A DNA stretch of 64,000 nt, taken from positions 1 to 64,000 of the forward strand of contig CAZBMW010000004.1 of the NCBI GenBank assembly GCA_964493425.1, read 5' to 3'. Origin of the DNA: CAYLMG01 sp964493425 (GTDB lineage: Bacteria > Planctomycetota > Phycisphaerae > Sedimentisphaerales > Anaerobacaceae). The position numbers were made by a program, and so were the translations under genes. Below are positions 19,130 to 27,816 of this stretch, in pieces (positions within the stretch are counted from its first letter, which is position 1; every line of letters starts with the position of its first letter). Under the pieces are notes generated by a model. It was not told the DNA's origin. It made no database searches and was given only the letters and a program-made list of their open reading frames with translations.

Positions 19130-20164
19130 ATGAACCAGGCAATCAAAAAACCTGACCTGAATTTCTTCAGGTACCCGCCGATAGGTACTGACGACTGGCG
19201 CTATGCATACGCCACAGCCCGCGTCAGGGCTTTGCAGTCACAGATGTTAAGCAAGGCTGAGCTGCTCGATTTGACAAACGCCGAAAACTTCACTGCCGCA
19301 GCAGAGATACTCTCACAAACTCAATACGCCCTGCCGCAGAACGCAAACCTCAGCGACCTCGAAAATATCCTCCTGCAAAGAAGAACAGAGCTCAGAGCAC
19401 TCTTCAAAAAGCTAATCATCGATGAAGACATCATCGAGCCGGTGATAGTCCGCGAGGACTTTGCAACTATGAAACTGGCCCTGCGAAGAAAGCTTACCGA
19501 AAAAGCCGTCGGCGTTGATCACAGCAATGACGGCTCCATCTCTGCTGAAGATTTTGAAAAAATCTTCGAAGAGGAAAATTACACTCCCCTGCCGTACCAT
19601 ATGAGAGAGGCCATCGAAAGGGCCGTCCTCGCGTACTATCAGGACAAAGACATCCGCCAACTCGATTACGCACTCGACTATACGCACTTCGAGTATAAAC
19701 TGAACAGAGCCATACAAACCAAACACATCTTTATGACAAACCTGTTCAGAATGCAAATCGACATCAATAACATCAAGACTTTGCTCCGCCTGAAATTCAC
19801 CGAATCCGAGGTCCGCGATGTATTCATTTTTGGCGGATACCTTAATATCCGCGAGCTGAAAATCGCCCTCGACGCCGATTTCGAGACCATAAAAAATATG
19901 TTCGCACACACGCCATACAAGGAAATCTTCGAGCAGGGTATAAACTATCTTACCGAGAATAAATCATTTATCAAACTCGAGCAGAAATGCGATGAGCATC
20001 TCGCGGGCTTTTTGAAAACCACGAACAATATAACAGCCGGCTCGCAGCCAATCATCGCCTATCTGCTAAGTAAGGAATCTGAAATTCGCAAAATCAGGCT
20101 TATCCTGACTGCGAAAAAGAACGAGCTGGAAAAACAGCTCATACTCGACCGGATAGGAAACTAA
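19130..20164 (+). CDS. atpC: V/A-type ATP synthase subunit C (d-like, rotor-ring adaptor)
   Basis: This 344-residue soluble, all-helical subunit links the central stalk to the proteolipid ring. DDWRYAYATARVRALQSQML near the N-terminus is the family's opening Y..ar.ra.e..Ll motif. The middle block NLFRMQIDINNIKTLLRLKF and the end PIIAYLLSKESEIRKIRLIL (the conserved E...lr.i..ak region) are further signatures. It starts 10 bases after subunit E and precedes subunit F. Confidence 0.92.
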   Translation: MNQAIKKPDLNFFRYPPIGTDDWRYAYATARVRALQSQMLSKAELLDLTNAENFTAAAEILSQTQYALPQNANLSDLENILLQRRTELRALFKKLIIDEDIIEPVIVREDFATMKLALRRKLTEKAVGVDHSNDGSISAEDFEKIFEEENYTPLPYHMREAIERAVLAYYQDKDIRQLDYALDYTHFEYKLNRAIQTKHIFMTNLFRMQIDINNIKTLLRLKFTESEVRDVFIFGGYLNIRELKIALDADFETIKNMFAHTPYKEIFEQGINYLTENKSFIKLEQKCDEHLAGFLKTTNNITAGSQPIIAYLLSKESEIRKIRLILTAKKNELEKQLILDRIGN

Positions 20165-20192
20165 AACAATACGAAATACGAGAGACGAAATT

Positions 20193-20516
20193 ATGGAAGG
20201 AAAAGTAGCAGTATTAGGCAGCATTGATTTCGTTAAGCCGTTCTCAGCCATCGGTGCCGATACCTTCGCCGTCGAAGAAAACAGCGACCAGATACAACAA
20301 AATGCCAAAAAAATACTCGAACAAAAGTACGCCCTCATCGTTGTCGCAGAAGACGTCGCTCCATCAGCCGAACAAATCTTCACCGATGTGCAGAAAGACC
20401 CTATTCCGGCGATTATTGTCGTACCCTTTACAACCGAATCGAAAGGCTTCGCAACGCAAGAGCTCGGCAAGGTTCTTAAAATGGCTACCGGCATAAATAT
20501 TCTGGAAAACAAATAA
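20193..20516 (+). CDS. atpF: V/A-type ATP synthase subunit F (central stalk)
   Basis: This 107-residue subunit has a Rossmann-like fold and binds subunit D in the rotating stalk. VAVLGSIDFVKPFSAIGADT at the N-terminus corresponds to the family's G..d.v..F.laGi. start, and YALIVVAEDVAPSAEQ to its central strand-helix. IPAIIVVPFTTES near 75-87 matches the P.i..ip pattern. It lies between subunits C and A, its usual place. Confidence 0.92.
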   Translation: MEGKVAVLGSIDFVKPFSAIGADTFAVEENSDQIQQNAKKILEQKYALIVVAEDVAPSAEQIFTDVQKDPIPAIIVVPFTTESKGFATQELGKVLKMATGINILENK

Positions 20517-20550
20517 AAAAGCTGAATTCCAAATATAGGGAAGACCAAAA

Positions 20551-22329
20551 ATGGCGGAAAACAAAGAGGCAAGAATCGTTAAAGTCGCAGGCCCGGTCGT
20601 CGTTGCCGAAGGTATGACAGGCTCAAGAATGTACGACGTCGTAAAAGTCGGCAAACTGAATCTCATCGGCGAAATCGTCGAACTGCACGATGACCTCGCT
20701 TCAATTCAGGTCTACGAGGAGACCGGCGGTATCGGCCCGGGCGAGCCCGTCGTTGATACCAAGGCGCCACTGAGTGTCGAGCTCGGACCAGGCCTGATAG
20801 AGAGCATATATGACGGAATCCAGAGACCGCTGCCGTCTCTTTACGAGGCCGAAGGTCACTCTATGAGCAGAGGCACAGCAGCTCCCAGCCTGAACCGAGA
20901 AAAAAAATGGCACTTCAAACCTACCGTTGATAACGGCTCGAAAGTCAATCCCGGTGACATCATCGGCGAAGTAGACGAAACTACCCTCATCAAACATAAA
21001 ATTATGATTCCGCCCAAAGTTCAGGGTACCATCGAAGGCCTGAAAAAAGGCGATTACAAAGTAGATGAGCAAATCGCCGCCGTAAAAACAAAGGAAGGAA
21101 CCAAGCACAAAATTTTTCTTTCACAGAAATGGCCTGTCCGAAACGCAAGACCAGTCGTCCAGCGGCTCGCCCCGAACAGAATTCTCTTGACCGGCCAGCG
21201 CGTCATTGACACATTCTTTCCCATCGCTAAAGGCGGCACCGCCTGTGTCCCTGGGCCCTTTGGAAGCGGAAAAACCGTCATTCAGCACCAGCTTGCAAAA
21301 TGGGTTGACGCCGATATCGTCGTTTATGTCGGCTGCGGCGAGCGAGGTAACGAAATGACCGATGTTTTAATGGAATTTCCGGAACTTAAAGACCCTCGCA
21401 GCGGCGAGCCATTAATGAAACGCTCCGTCCTTATCGCAAACACTTCCAATATGCCCGTCGCCGCACGCGAGGCTTCCGTCTATACAGGCATCACAATCGC
21501 AGAATATTTCAGGGATATGGGCTACATTGTTGCACTGATGGCCGACAGTACCAGCCGATGGGCCGAGGCTATGAGGGAAATCTCCACACGACTTGAAGAG
21601 ATGCCCGCCGAAGAAGGATATCCCGCATACCTGGCTGCAAGAATCGCATCCTTCTACGAGAGGGCCGGCAGGGTGAATTGCATCGGCTCACCAAAAAGAA
21701 AAGCCGCCCTCTCAATAATCGGCGCCGTAAGCCCGCCAGGAGGTGACCTCTCAGACCCGGTCGTACAGGCTACGCTGCACGTCGTAAAGGTCTTTTGGTC
21801 ACTGCAGGCAAAGCTCGCTTATCAAAGACACTTCCCCGCTGTCGACTGGCTTACAAGCTATTCCTTTTACAAAGAATACCTCAGAACCTCTTTCGAAGAC
21901 AAGGAAAAGGGCGAGCATATGGACAGGCTTCTCACCGAAGCTATGAGCCTGCTCGAGCAGGAATCAAGCCTGCTGGAAATCGTCCGGCTCGTCGGCGCAG
22001 AAGCCCTTTCACCAGCCGACAGAGTCGCACTCGAAACCGCCCGCTCCATCCGCGAGGATTATCTCCACCAGAACGCTTTTCACGAGGTCGATACCTTCAC
22101 ATCGCTCGAAAAACAATACGAAATGCTGCTGACCGTCCTGCACTTCCACAAAAAAGCTCTCGAAGCCGTAAACGCCGGCGTCGATACAGCCGAAATCTTC
22201 AAGCTCGAAGTAAGAGAGCAAATCGCAAGAGCAAAATATACCCCCCAGGACCAGCTGCAGAAAATCACCCAGATAAGAGAAACCATTGATAAACAAATTA
22301 ACCAGTTGCAAACCTCAGTGACAGCTTAA
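20551..22329 (+). CDS. atpA: V/A-type ATP synthase catalytic subunit A
   Basis: This 592-residue catalytic subunit hydrolyses or makes ATP at the A/B interface. Its P-loop is GPFGSGKT (about 234-241) after PIAKGGTACVP. The long non-homologous insert typical of A subunits lies at about 110-190. Walker-B-type ALMADSTSRWAEAMREIS, the arginine-containing LEEMPAEEGYPAYL and GAVSPPGGDLSDPV are all present. Length is normal. Neighbours are subunit F (34 bases upstream) and subunit B (24 bases downstream). Confidence 0.97.
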   Translation: MAENKEARIVKVAGPVVVAEGMTGSRMYDVVKVGKLNLIGEIVELHDDLASIQVYEETGGIGPGEPVVDTKAPLSVELGPGLIESIYDGIQRPLPSLYEAEGHSMSRGTAAPSLNREKKWHFKPTVDNGSKVNPGDIIGEVDETTLIKHKIMIPPKVQGTIEGLKKGDYKVDEQIAAVKTKEGTKHKIFLSQKWPVRNARPVVQRLAPNRILLTGQRVIDTFFPIAKGGTACVPGPFGSGKTVIQHQLAKWVDADIVVYVGCGERGNEMTDVLMEFPELKDPRSGEPLMKRSVLIANTSNMPVAAREASVYTGITIAEYFRDMGYIVALMADSTSRWAEAMREISTRLEEMPAEEGYPAYLAARIASFYERAGRVNCIGSPKRKAALSIIGAVSPPGGDLSDPVVQATLHVVKVFWSLQAKLAYQRHFPAVDWLTSYSFYKEYLRTSFEDKEKGEHMDRLLTEAMSLLEQESSLLEIVRLVGAEALSPADRVALETARSIREDYLHQNAFHEVDTFTSLEKQYEMLLTVLHFHKKALEAVNAGVDTAEIFKLEVREQIARAKYTPQDQLQKITQIRETIDKQINQLQTSVTA

Positions 22330-22353
22330 AAATATGCAGAACAGGAGTACAAA

Positions 22354-23781
22354 ATGCTGAAGGAATACCAGACAGTAACAAACATTTACGGCCCGCTTAT
22401 GCTCGTCGAGATGGTTGACGAGGCAAAGTACGGCCACATCGTTGACATCGAGCTTGGTGACGGCACGATACGTCACGGCCAGATTCTGCAGGTCGAAAAC
22501 GACAAGGTTCTCATCCAGGTCTTCGAAGGCACCGAGGGCATCGACGTCGAAGACAGCATCGTACGGTTTCTCGGCAGGCCTCTCGAATTCGGCCTGTCAA
22601 TCGACATTCTCGGCAGAGTCTTCTCAGGCCTCGGTGTCCCCAAGGACGACGGCCCCCAAATCATCCCCGAAAAGTATATGAACATCAACGGCAGCCCCAT
22701 CAATCCTTTCGGCCGCGACTATCCCAACGAATTTATTCAGACCGGCATCTCGACCATTGACGGCCTGAATCCGCTTGTTCGCGGCCAGAAGCTGCCCGTC
22801 TTTTCCGGTGCAGGCCTGCCGCACGACAGCATCACCGCCCAGCTTGCCCGCCAGGCAACCGTGCTCGGCAAAGGCGAGGAATTCGCCGTCGTCTTCGCCG
22901 CTATGGGAATCACATTCGAAGCCGCTCAGTTCTTCATTAACGACCTGAACGAAACCGGCGCCATCGAACGAGCCGTTATGTTCATAAATCTTGCCAACGA
23001 CCCCGCAATAGAGCGCATCGCAACACCCCGCTTCGCGCTCACCGCAGCCGAATACCTTGCCTTCGAACGCGATATGCACGTACTTGTTATTCTCAACGAT
23101 ATGACGAACTACTGCGAAGCCCTTCGCGAAATAAGTGCAGCCCGCAAGGAGGTTCCCGGCCGAAGAGGCTATCCCGGCTATCTTTATACAGACCTGGCAA
23201 CGGTTTACGAAAGAGCCGGAAGAATAAAAAAGAAAAAAGGCTCAATCACTCTCGTTCCCGTTTTGACTATGCCCGAAGACGACAAAACTCACCCCGTTCC
23301 CGACCTTACCGGCTACATCACTGAAGGCCAGATAATCCTCTCACGCTCTCTGCACAGAAAAGCCGTCTCACCGCCCGTCGACGTCCTGCCCTCGCTTTCG
23401 CGATTAAAAGACAAAGGAATCGGCGAAGGCAAAACCCGTGAAGACCACGCAGACCTTTATAACCAGCTTTACGCCGCATACGCACGCGGCAAGGAAGCAC
23501 AGGAGCTCGCGACAATTATGGGCGAAGCCGCACTCTCAGAGGAAGACAAAAAGTTTATGACCTTCGCAAACAATTTCGAAGCCGAGTATATCTCGCAGGG
23601 CTACTATGAAAACAGAACCATCGAGCAGACTCTCGACCTCGGCTGGAAACTTTTAAGTATGTTCGAAAACGTCGAATTAAAACGCATCGACATAAAGCTC
23701 ATAGAAAAATATATGCCAAAATTCAAAAAAATAAAAGAGCCGGAAGCTGTACAAGCCAAAGAGAAACAAAACGGGAAATAA
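22354..23781 (+). CDS. atpB: V/A-type ATP synthase subunit B
   Basis: This 475-residue non-catalytic nucleotide-binding subunit alternates with A in the head. It has the family's degenerate P-loop FSGAGLPHDSITAQLARQA (about 150-168) in place of GxxxxGKT, and VLILNDMTNYCEALREISAA as its Walker-B region. RRGYPGYLYTDLATVYERAG is also diagnostic. The stop is followed 23 bases later by an unrelated four-helix-bundle gene rather than subunit D. AGGAG precedes the ATG. Confidence 0.97.
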   Translation: MLKEYQTVTNIYGPLMLVEMVDEAKYGHIVDIELGDGTIRHGQILQVENDKVLIQVFEGTEGIDVEDSIVRFLGRPLEFGLSIDILGRVFSGLGVPKDDGPQIIPEKYMNINGSPINPFGRDYPNEFIQTGISTIDGLNPLVRGQKLPVFSGAGLPHDSITAQLARQATVLGKGEEFAVVFAAMGITFEAAQFFINDLNETGAIERAVMFINLANDPAIERIATPRFALTAAEYLAFERDMHVLVILNDMTNYCEALREISAARKEVPGRRGYPGYLYTDLATVYERAGRIKKKKGSITLVPVLTMPEDDKTHPVPDLTGYITEGQIILSRSLHRKAVSPPVDVLPSLSRLKDKGIGEGKTREDHADLYNQLYAAYARGKEAQELATIMGEAALSEEDKKFMTFANNFEAEYISQGYYENRTIEQTLDLGWKLLSMFENVELKRIDIKLIEKYMPKFKKIKEPEAVQAKEKQNGK

Positions 23782-23804
23782 ACAGTAAATGAGTATATGA
23801 GTAT

Positions 23805-24167
23805 ATGGGTAAAAGCCTAAAAACTCACAAAAATTTGGATATCTGGAAACGAGGTATAAAATTTGTTGAACAAATTTATATCTCGACCAGGCAATTTCCA
23901 AAAGAAGAAATGTACTGCTTAACATCTCAACTAAGAAGAGCTGCCGTTTCTTTTCCAAGTAATATAGCCGAAGGTGCAGCAAGAGCTTCGAAGAAGGAAT
24001 ACATTCAATTTTTATATATCGCTTTAGCCTCATTATCTGAATTGGAAACTCAATTAGTTATTGCTAAAAATTTAAACTACATAAAAAATGATGACCTGCT
24101 TGAAGAAATCGTAATTTTAAGAAAAATGACAATAAAGTTTATAAGGTATTTAAAAAATAAGGAGTAA
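23805..24167 (+). CDS. Four-helix-bundle (S23 / 23S rRNA intervening-sequence) protein inserted in the ATPase operon
   Basis: This 120-residue protein belongs to the S23 family first seen in 23S rRNA intervening sequences, a pentameric four-helix bundle of uncertain function. The signature is clear: NLDIWKRGIKFVEQIYISTR, FPKEEMYCLTSQLRRAAVSF, PSNIAEGAARASKKEYIQFL and a C-terminal I..LRKMTIKFIRYLK helix. It uses AT-rich codons, unlike the flanking atp genes. Two copies of GAGTATAT (23791-23806) overlap its start, and a ten-copy 8-bp tandem repeat follows its stop. Earlier ATGs at 23789 and 23797 stop at once, so 23805 is the start. It looks like an acquired cassette between atpB and atpD. Confidence 0.9.
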   Translation: MGKSLKTHKNLDIWKRGIKFVEQIYISTRQFPKEEMYCLTSQLRRAAVSFPSNIAEGAARASKKEYIQFLYIALASLSELETQLVIAKNLNYIKNDDLLEEIVILRKMTIKFIRYLKNKE

Positions 24168-24180
24168 AGGTCAAAGGTAT

Positions 24181-24260
24181 ACTGATACACTGATACACTG
24201 ATACACTGATACACTGATACACCGATACACTGATACACTGATACACCGATACACTGATAC
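24181..24260 (+). repeat. Tandem repeat of ten 8-bp units (ACTGATAC) abutting the atpD start codon
   Basis: Ten consecutive units fill 24181-24260. Units 6 and 9 read ACCGATAC and the rest ACTGATAC; a partial unit (ACT) then touches the atpD ATG at 24264. The array occupies the place of a normal Shine-Dalgarno sequence. The nearest purine-rich GGAG is at 24161-24164, inside the last codons of the upstream S23 gene. The unit length of 8 is not a multiple of three. Confidence 0.97.
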
Positions 24261-24263
24261 ACT

Positions 24264-24881
24264 ATGTTACAAAATGTAAATGCGACAAGAATGGAGCTGT
24301 TACTTTTGCGTCGGCGGCTGGCACTGGCCGTTCGCGGCCATCATCTGCTCAGCGAAAAACGCGATGAAATCTCCCGCCAGCTCATCCAGATTGCCAACGA
24401 GATTCAGCCGCTCCGCAAAAAGCTTGAAGCTAAGCTGCTCGAGTCCTGCCGCCGTTTTATGCTCGCCCGCGCCTCTATGGAGCCGGAGGACCTGAAGGCT
24501 GCACTCGAAATACCAACGAAAAAATTAAGCCTCGCCGTAAAATTCGCCTCTATTATGAACGTCAGGGTCCCCGAGTTCGAAAAGCAGGCCTCGGGTGAGA
24601 TAATCTGTTACGGCTTTGCAACCACTTCCGGCGAGCTCGACGTCGCACTGCTGTCGCTTGAGAAAGCCTTTGACGACCTCATTACCCTCGCAGAGAAGGA
24701 AAAGCAGGCAAGGCTGCTCGGAACCGAGCTTCAGATGACCCGCCGCAGGGTAAATGTCCTCGAGCACGTCGTCATCCCGAATATGAAGGAATCCATAAAA
24801 TACATCTTCTCGAAACTCGGCGAAGCCGAGCGCGACAACATCACACGCCTTATGAAAATCACCGACATCATAAGAAAATAA
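24264..24881 (+). CDS. atpD: V/A-type ATP synthase subunit D (central rotor shaft)
   Basis: This 205-residue subunit forms the rotating coiled-coil shaft inside the A3B3 head. NVNATRMELLLLRRRLALAV followed by RGHHLLSEKRDE is the diagnostic start, which fixes the ATG at 24264 since family members begin within a few residues of the NVNPTR motif. RRRVNVLEHVVIPNMKESIK near 153-172 is the conserved C-terminal motif. It is separated from atpB by the S23 gene and a tandem repeat, and has no visible ribosome site of its own, so expression may depend on read-through or on the repeat leader. Confidence 0.95.
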   Translation: MLQNVNATRMELLLLRRRLALAVRGHHLLSEKRDEISRQLIQIANEIQPLRKKLEAKLLESCRRFMLARASMEPEDLKAALEIPTKKLSLAVKFASIMNVRVPEFEKQASGEIICYGFATTSGELDVALLSLEKAFDDLITLAEKEKQARLLGTELQMTRRRVNVLEHVVIPNMKESIKYIFSKLGEAERDNITRLMKITDIIRK

Positions 24882-25015
24882 TTTCTCACTGCCCTATTCA
24901 AATCACTCGCTTGCAATTTGCCTCCTGTTTATACTGGTCCCAATTGAAATTTCCCGTTAGTCCGCGGGTAACTAACTTGATAACAAAAAATTTAATCTTA
25001 CTCGCGGGAATCTAC

Positions 25016-25066
25016 TACCCTTAAGGGTATAAACACAATTGCCTGAAATTAACCTTATGATACAAT
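25016..25066 (+). promoter_or_regulatory. Candidate promoter with adjoining 14-bp palindrome
   Basis: A possible promoter is TTGCCT (25039-25044), 16 bases, TACAAT (25061-25066), 34 bases ahead of the next start codon. Just upstream is a perfect palindrome TACCCTTAAGGGTA (25016-25029). Its place beside the -35 box suits an activator site; this is inference. Confidence 0.33.
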
Positions 25067-25099
25067 ATCAAATCGGCAAAATAATAAGGTTAATCCGAA

Positions 25100-25660
25100 A
25101 TGCTGAAAAACAATAAAATTGATTCGAACCAGCCTTACTCTTTTACTCATCTTGCCCGAACTGTGCTGATGGCTTTCCTGCTGACTTTCATCTGCGCCAG
25201 GGTCATCGTTTTTCTGATTATGTCCCGGCAAATACCAGACCTGTATCTGCACCTCGGAGGCACACATGTTCATCACCTCAACTACGGCATTTTTCTGCTG
25301 TCAGTCGTTGGAGGTTACCTGTTGCTGGTACGTCCTGCCGGCCGGAAACTTTCCAAAGCAGCCGCTTTCTATGGAATAGGTATGGCTCTGACCTTTGACG
25401 AATTCGGAATGTGGATACACCTCGGCGGCAGTTACTGGCAGCGCGCAAGCTGGGATGCTGTCATCGTTCTGGCAGCCGTTTTCGGCCTGATCGCTTTCGC
25501 GCCCTCTCTGAAAAAATTCCGCCCTCACAACTGGCTGACCGGAGTTGCTCTTTTGCTTATTATAATAGTCTTCTTTTTTATGCTCTACAAATCCTTCAGC
25601 TATGCAGGCAAACATATTCAGCCAAAATTACAGAAAATCGAATCCACCGCCCCACATTAA
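25100..25660 (+). CDS. Polytopic membrane protein with HxHH motif, unknown function
   Basis: This 186-residue protein has four or five hydrophobic segments (about 22-42, 63-80, 88-103, 120-138, 147-168). The loop HLGGTHVHHLNYG (about 51-63) and the later TFDEFGMWIHLGG (about 97-109) place His, Asp and Glu residues near the membrane surface. That pattern could bind a metal, but I do not recognise the family with certainty. The gene is monocistronic, with a candidate promoter and palindrome upstream. Confidence 0.65.
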   Translation: MLKNNKIDSNQPYSFTHLARTVLMAFLLTFICARVIVFLIMSRQIPDLYLHLGGTHVHHLNYGIFLLSVVGGYLLLVRPAGRKLSKAAAFYGIGMALTFDEFGMWIHLGGSYWQRASWDAVIVLAAVFGLIAFAPSLKKFRPHNWLTGVALLLIIIVFFFMLYKSFSYAGKHIQPKLQKIESTAPH

Positions 25661-25901
25661 ACCTTTTATTGAAAATTACAAACAAACCTCTGTCTTCTGT
25701 GTCGCAGCCGGTAAATCAAAGCTAGCACCCTCGCTCTGCTGCAAAGCCAGATGTCCGCCCTCGGATTCACCTCCTAGATTTAAAGAGATTTTTAACCACG
25801 AATTTTCACAAAAAGACACTAATTGTTTAACCGCGATTCTTTTCGCATTATTTAAATGGGAAGTTTATCCATTCAGATGGGCGCGTATAAATTTTATCTT
25901 G

Positions 25902-26384
25902 CTATTCTGTGATCTTGAATTTCAAACCTAACCGTCTAAGTAGTTCGAAATCGTTAATACACTCAATTCCCATGTCTTCACAAACATTCGGAATCTTGAT
26001 TCTTTTTGTTTTATTTGTCTCATAAGATTCTTTTGTTACCACAACTGCTTTTTCGGCCATAGCATGAGCAATTACCCATGGATCAGCTGCTGACCTGAAT
26101 TTGCTGCTGTCAACAAGCCTATGATGTTTTTCCTTACTAAAAATGTCTTGCAAACACTTCTGGACTTTTTCATCGATGGACCTAAAGAAGTATTTTCTAT
26201 GTTTAAGCCAAGCGTATAAATCGTCATCAATATGACTTATCTCTCTTTCAACTTCCTCAGGAGATAGAATTACTCCGTTTGAAGCAAATTCATCCAGCTT
26301 CTCCCAATAATCGGGGCATAAGTCTATTGCATAGTATCCAATCCAAGCTTGGATGAAAACATTTGTGTCCAAACAATATTTCAT
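25902..26384 (-). CDS. DUF4411-like PIN-fold protein, probable toxin partner of the XRE-ImmA gene
   Basis: This 160-residue protein begins MKYCLDTNVFIQAW, a PIN-type start with its first acidic residue at Asp6. Further acidic positions fall near SPEEVEREI (about 41-49) and AADPWVIAHA (about 99-108), as expected for a PIN nuclease active site. The overall pattern matches DUF4411, a PIN subgroup usually encoded next to an XRE/ImmA-type regulator. The start overlaps the stop of that gene by 4 bases (ATGA-type), so the two are co-translated. RNA cleavage as a toxin is inference from the fold. Codons are AT-rich. Confidence 0.8.
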   Translation of the reverse strand: MKYCLDTNVFIQAWIGYYAIDLCPDYWEKLDEFASNGVILSPEEVEREISHIDDDLYAWLKHRKYFFRSIDEKVQKCLQDIFSKEKHHRLVDSSKFRSAADPWVIAHAMAEKAVVVTKESYETNKTKRIKIPNVCEDMGIECINDFELLRRLGLKFKITE

Positions 26385-27595
26385 CTCACGACTCTCCGGA
26401 ATTGTGATCCAAGACCAGAATAGTCAGCATAATCTGCTATTCTGTTTAATTTGATTCTGAGAAGGTCTGAAGTGTCTCTTCCGCTAATCCTTCCTTCTTG
26501 GTATGCACTTAGAACAATCCTGCTAAACGACCTGCCGTTATTAATTGTTCTCATAAGATAAGGATGTGGGCCACCCTTTAAAGCTTTCGCTTTACCTTGA
26601 GCTTTATATTCTAACCATTCTCTGTGGAATTTTTCAGCAAGTTCTATATACTTTTTTTGTGTGATTTTGCGCATAATGAGAAGTCTTCTTGCAACAACCT
26701 CTCTACTGACTTTTAAGTTCTTCGAACACTCCTCGATTCTGTAATAAATTGGTTTTGAACTATCCTGTTCGTACCACATGGCTGAAAATTCTTTTTGAGG
26801 AAGGACAACCTCCGCTGCAACATAATTACAATATGTTTCCACTTTGCCAGCGCCACTAGCAATCTTTCCTCTCGGCCAAAGATTTGAGACTCCAGGCTCG
26901 TTTAAAAATATGTGAGCAATTTCATGGGCAAGAGTGAATATCTGAGCCACTTTAGCGTCTTGATAATTCAAGAAGATGAACGGGGCAAACCCATCTGTTA
27001 ATGCAAATCCTCTTGCTTCTTCTAATCCTATCTTCTCATATTGCATATTCCCAGCTTGAAATACGAATATTCCCATTTTTTCGGCTGCATTTATCCACAG
27101 TTTAAGAGCGTCACTCCTATTTCTACAGCGCCTTAAGTCATCATGTTTAAGATTAAGCATTTTACGAATTTTTAAAGCAAGGTCTTCCGCTTTGGTTTCT
27201 GCAGAAACCGATCCAGTGATCTCTAGCGGCGCTATTCCCTCCTCTTTTAAGAACTCACTTAACCAAGCTTGCTTTTGCTGTGTTCGTCGTATCATGAACC
27301 TAAGACTGGAACTGAATTCTTCTGGAAAATCTTCTGGTAGTCTACGGAAATCCTTAAGAACAGAGAAATCCTTAGGTGGCTTGGGAAGAAATAGCGTTGC
27401 CAAAGGCCGATGATATAATTCTGATGCCTTTCTTGCTTGTGCTATAGTGGGTTTAAGTTCACCGGTTTCCCATTTTGAAATTTCATCAACCGTGCGCCCA
27501 ATTTTATCGGAAGCATCTTCCAACGAGAAACCCGCTGTTTTCCGCGCCCATTCGATGACTTTTGGTGTAATATTTGCTTCAATACCTCTCATCAT
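26381..27595 (-). CDS. XRE-family regulator fused to ImmA/IrrE metallopeptidase (antitoxin-like)
   Basis: This 404-residue protein has an N-terminal helix-turn-helix (about 11-64; SLEDASDKIGRTVDEISKWE) and a zinc peptidase domain with HEIAH (His224, Glu225, His228). This is the COG2856 architecture often paired with a PIN-like partner. Relatives cleave or bind a repressor; here the helix-turn-helix in cis suggests it represses its own operon. The C-terminal 90 residues are basic and conserved in such proteins. GGGAAG precedes the ATG pair. It overlaps the DUF4411 gene downstream. The locus is AT-rich and lies in an accessory island, consistent with transfer. Confidence 0.85.
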   Translation of the reverse strand: MMRGIEANITPKVIEWARKTAGFSLEDASDKIGRTVDEISKWETGELKPTIAQARKASELYHRPLATLFLPKPPKDFSVLKDFRRLPEDFPEEFSSSLRFMIRRTQQKQAWLSEFLKEEGIAPLEITGSVSAETKAEDLALKIRKMLNLKHDDLRRCRNRSDALKLWINAAEKMGIFVFQAGNMQYEKIGLEEARGFALTDGFAPFIFLNYQDAKVAQIFTLAHEIAHIFLNEPGVSNLWPRGKIASGAGKVETYCNYVAAEVVLPQKEFSAMWYEQDSSKPIYYRIEECSKNLKVSREVVARRLLIMRKITQKKYIELAEKFHREWLEYKAQGKAKALKGGPHPYLMRTINNGRSFSRIVLSAYQEGRISGRDTSDLLRIKLNRIADYADYSGLGSQFRRVVR

Positions 27596-27631
27596 CTTCC
27601 CTTATGCGTTTTATATATTACGCTATTTTGA

Positions 27632-27678
27632 TAGAACAGTAATTTATAATATAGTACTATTGTAATTAGAACAATTAC
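27632..27678 (-). promoter_or_regulatory. Candidate operator/promoter region of the XRE-ImmA/DUF4411 pair
   Basis: Read on the minus strand, TGTTCTA occurs twice, 28 bases apart (plus-strand TAGAACA at 27632-27638 and 27667-27673). The distal copy sits inside an inverted repeat GTAATT-5-AATTAC (27662-27678). AT-rich -10-like sequence lies between them. Position directly upstream of a helix-turn-helix gene suits autoregulation. Confidence 0.35.
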
Positions 27679-27816
27679 TTACTTATGTTTTATTCCCTAT
27701 GTCGCCCTTAAAATTTTTTGTAAAAAATGAATAATTCTGTAGCGATCGCTAGATTCTTTATCACCATGGCTACTCTATTATCCAAAAAATTCTCGCTAAA
27801 GGCAATGATCAATTTC

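Noticed and set aside
24181..24260. CRISPR-like array
   Set aside because: The units are 8 bp and contiguous, without spacers. It is a simple tandem repeat.
24077..24262. Minus-strand frame translating the tandem repeat (MYQCIGVSVYQC...)
   Set aside because: The periodic protein is an artefact of an 8-bp repeat; no ribosome site or continuation into unique coding sequence exists.
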